NCBI GenBank assembly: GCA_934177725.1
Contig: CAKPPO010000001.1
Coordinates: 85,898 to 149,897, forward strand
Length of the DNA: 64,000 bases
Reading direction: 5' to 3'
Source: an uncultured Clostridia bacterium
GTDB taxonomy: Bacteria > Bacillota > Clostridia > TANB77 > CAG-508
Shown piece by piece: positions 63,491 to 64,000 of the stretch. The notes below the pieces were generated by a model, which made no database searches, was not told the origin of the DNA, and saw nothing but the letters and a program-made list of their open reading frames with translations. Numbering within the stretch: position 1 is the first letter of the stretch; each line of letters starts with the position of its first letter. A program made the position numbers and the translations under genes.

Positions 63491-64000
63491 TCCTATTGCT
63501 CCTTCTAATTCTAAGTTAATTAAATTGTTCATTTCTACTGCATATTCAACTGGTAATTCTTTTGATATTGGATATGCAAATCCTCTTACTATCATTGCTT
63601 TTGCGTCTTCTTCTGATAGTCCTCTACTCATTAGGTAGAATATTGTTTTATCACTTATTTTTCCGATTTTTGCTTCGTGTGAAAATTCTACTTCATCTGT
63701 TCTTATATCATTTACTGGTATTGTGTCTGATATTGATATATCATCTAACATAAGTGATTCGCATGATACAGAAGATTTAGAGTTTACTGCGTTTTCGTTT
63801 ATTCTTACTAAACTCCTATATGTGCACTTTCCACCATTTTTTGATATTGATTTTGCATTTACCACACTTGATGTGTTTGGTGCGTTGTGAACTACTTTAA
63901 ATCCATTGTCTAGGTTTTGTCCACCTCCTGCAAATGAGATTCCTGTATATTCTGTTTTAGCGTTTTCTCCATTTAATATACTCATTGGATAAAGCATTGA
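63488..64000 (-). CDS. sufB: Fe-S scaffold protein SufB, C-terminal part
   Basis: The last 170 residues of SufB; the gene runs off the window edge. It shows YTGISFAGGGQNLDNGFKVV, the conserved TYRSLVRI and SKSSVSCESLMLDD with the cysteine implicated in cluster assembly, and FSHEAKIGKISDKTIFYLMS with RGLSEEDAKAMIVRGF, where the histidine of the EFSHEA motif is present. It is the first suf gene visible, and sufC probably lies further upstream on the minus strand. Palindrome C begins at its stop. Confidence 0.95.
   Translation of the reverse strand, partial: SMLYPMSILNGENAKTEYTGISFAGGGQNLDNGFKVVHNAPNTSSVVNAKSISKNGGKCTYRSLVRINENAVNSKSSVSCESLMLDDISISDTIPVNDIRTDEVEFSHEAKIGKISDKTIFYLMSRGLSEEDAKAMIVRGFAYPISKELPVEYAVEMNNLINLELEGAIG

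Overview
The window is AT-rich DNA from a spore-forming member of the Clostridia, probably an uncultured gut-type Firmicute. The evidence is the CwlJ-type hydrolase plus GerQ pair, YabP/YabQ next to a DivIC-like gene, a SCIFF precursor peptide, a T-box leader ahead of glyS, pyruvate phosphate dikinase, Pta/AckA, SufU-type Fe-S assembly, and strong AGGAGG ribosome binding sites. I recognise no prophage, insertion sequence, CRISPR array or tRNA.

Layout. 1-12.9 kb is a cell-surface polysaccharide region: the end of glf, rfbD, a prepilin-like protein with a probable diversified C-terminus, rfbA, rfbB, two polyprenyl-phosphate type GT2 enzymes and three polytopic membrane proteins of GT-C type, with ruvB embedded among them. 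13-22 kb holds queH, an acyl-CoA synthetase, polA, a lytic transglycosylase, galE and T-box-controlled glyS. 22.4-33 kb holds ppdK, a DUF5662 protein, the SCIFF peptide, rpmF, two tandem GT-C-like paralogues and a KH-domain protein. 32.6-36.3 kb is der-plsY-gpsA-dtd, in which every junction carries a palindrome with a GGGAC core. 37.7-38.1 kb is RNase P RNA. 38-43.9 kb is mixed, with a frameshifted pseudouridine synthase, a guanine deaminase, a pentapeptide protein, a lipase, a chimeric membrane protein and cwlJ-gerQ. 44-50 kb is pta, an HD-domain gene and ackA, then an ankyrin-like gene and a second ackA. 50-54.2 kb has a YneA-like LysM protein with SOS-like sites, a XerC-type recombinase, a divergent RelA/SpoT-like protein and 1.1 kb of AT-rich non-coding DNA. 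54.2-58.5 kb, on the minus strand, is rho, divIC, yabQ, yabP and prfB with its programmed frameshift. rfbC follows alone on the plus strand, and 59.4-64 kb is a minus-strand suf operon (sufB, sufD, a 65-residue gene, frameshifted sufS, an acyltransferase-like gene, sufU).

Most worth following up: (1) the prepilin/C-type-lectin-like protein at 1514-2824, whose end is a run of codons finishing in T or C, as expected of a diversity-generating retroelement target, with no reverse transcriptase in the window; (2) a dispersed family of GGGAC/GTCC palindromes sitting directly behind stop codons; (3) a SCIFF gene separated from any maturase; (4) a RelA/SpoT-like gene framed by an identical 14-bp repeat beside a tyrosine recombinase; (5) two surface proteins sharing an unnamed domain.

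Single-base frameshifts interrupt sufS and an rluD-like gene. Both may be sequence errors. All family assignments rest on reading motifs by eye; no database search was run.
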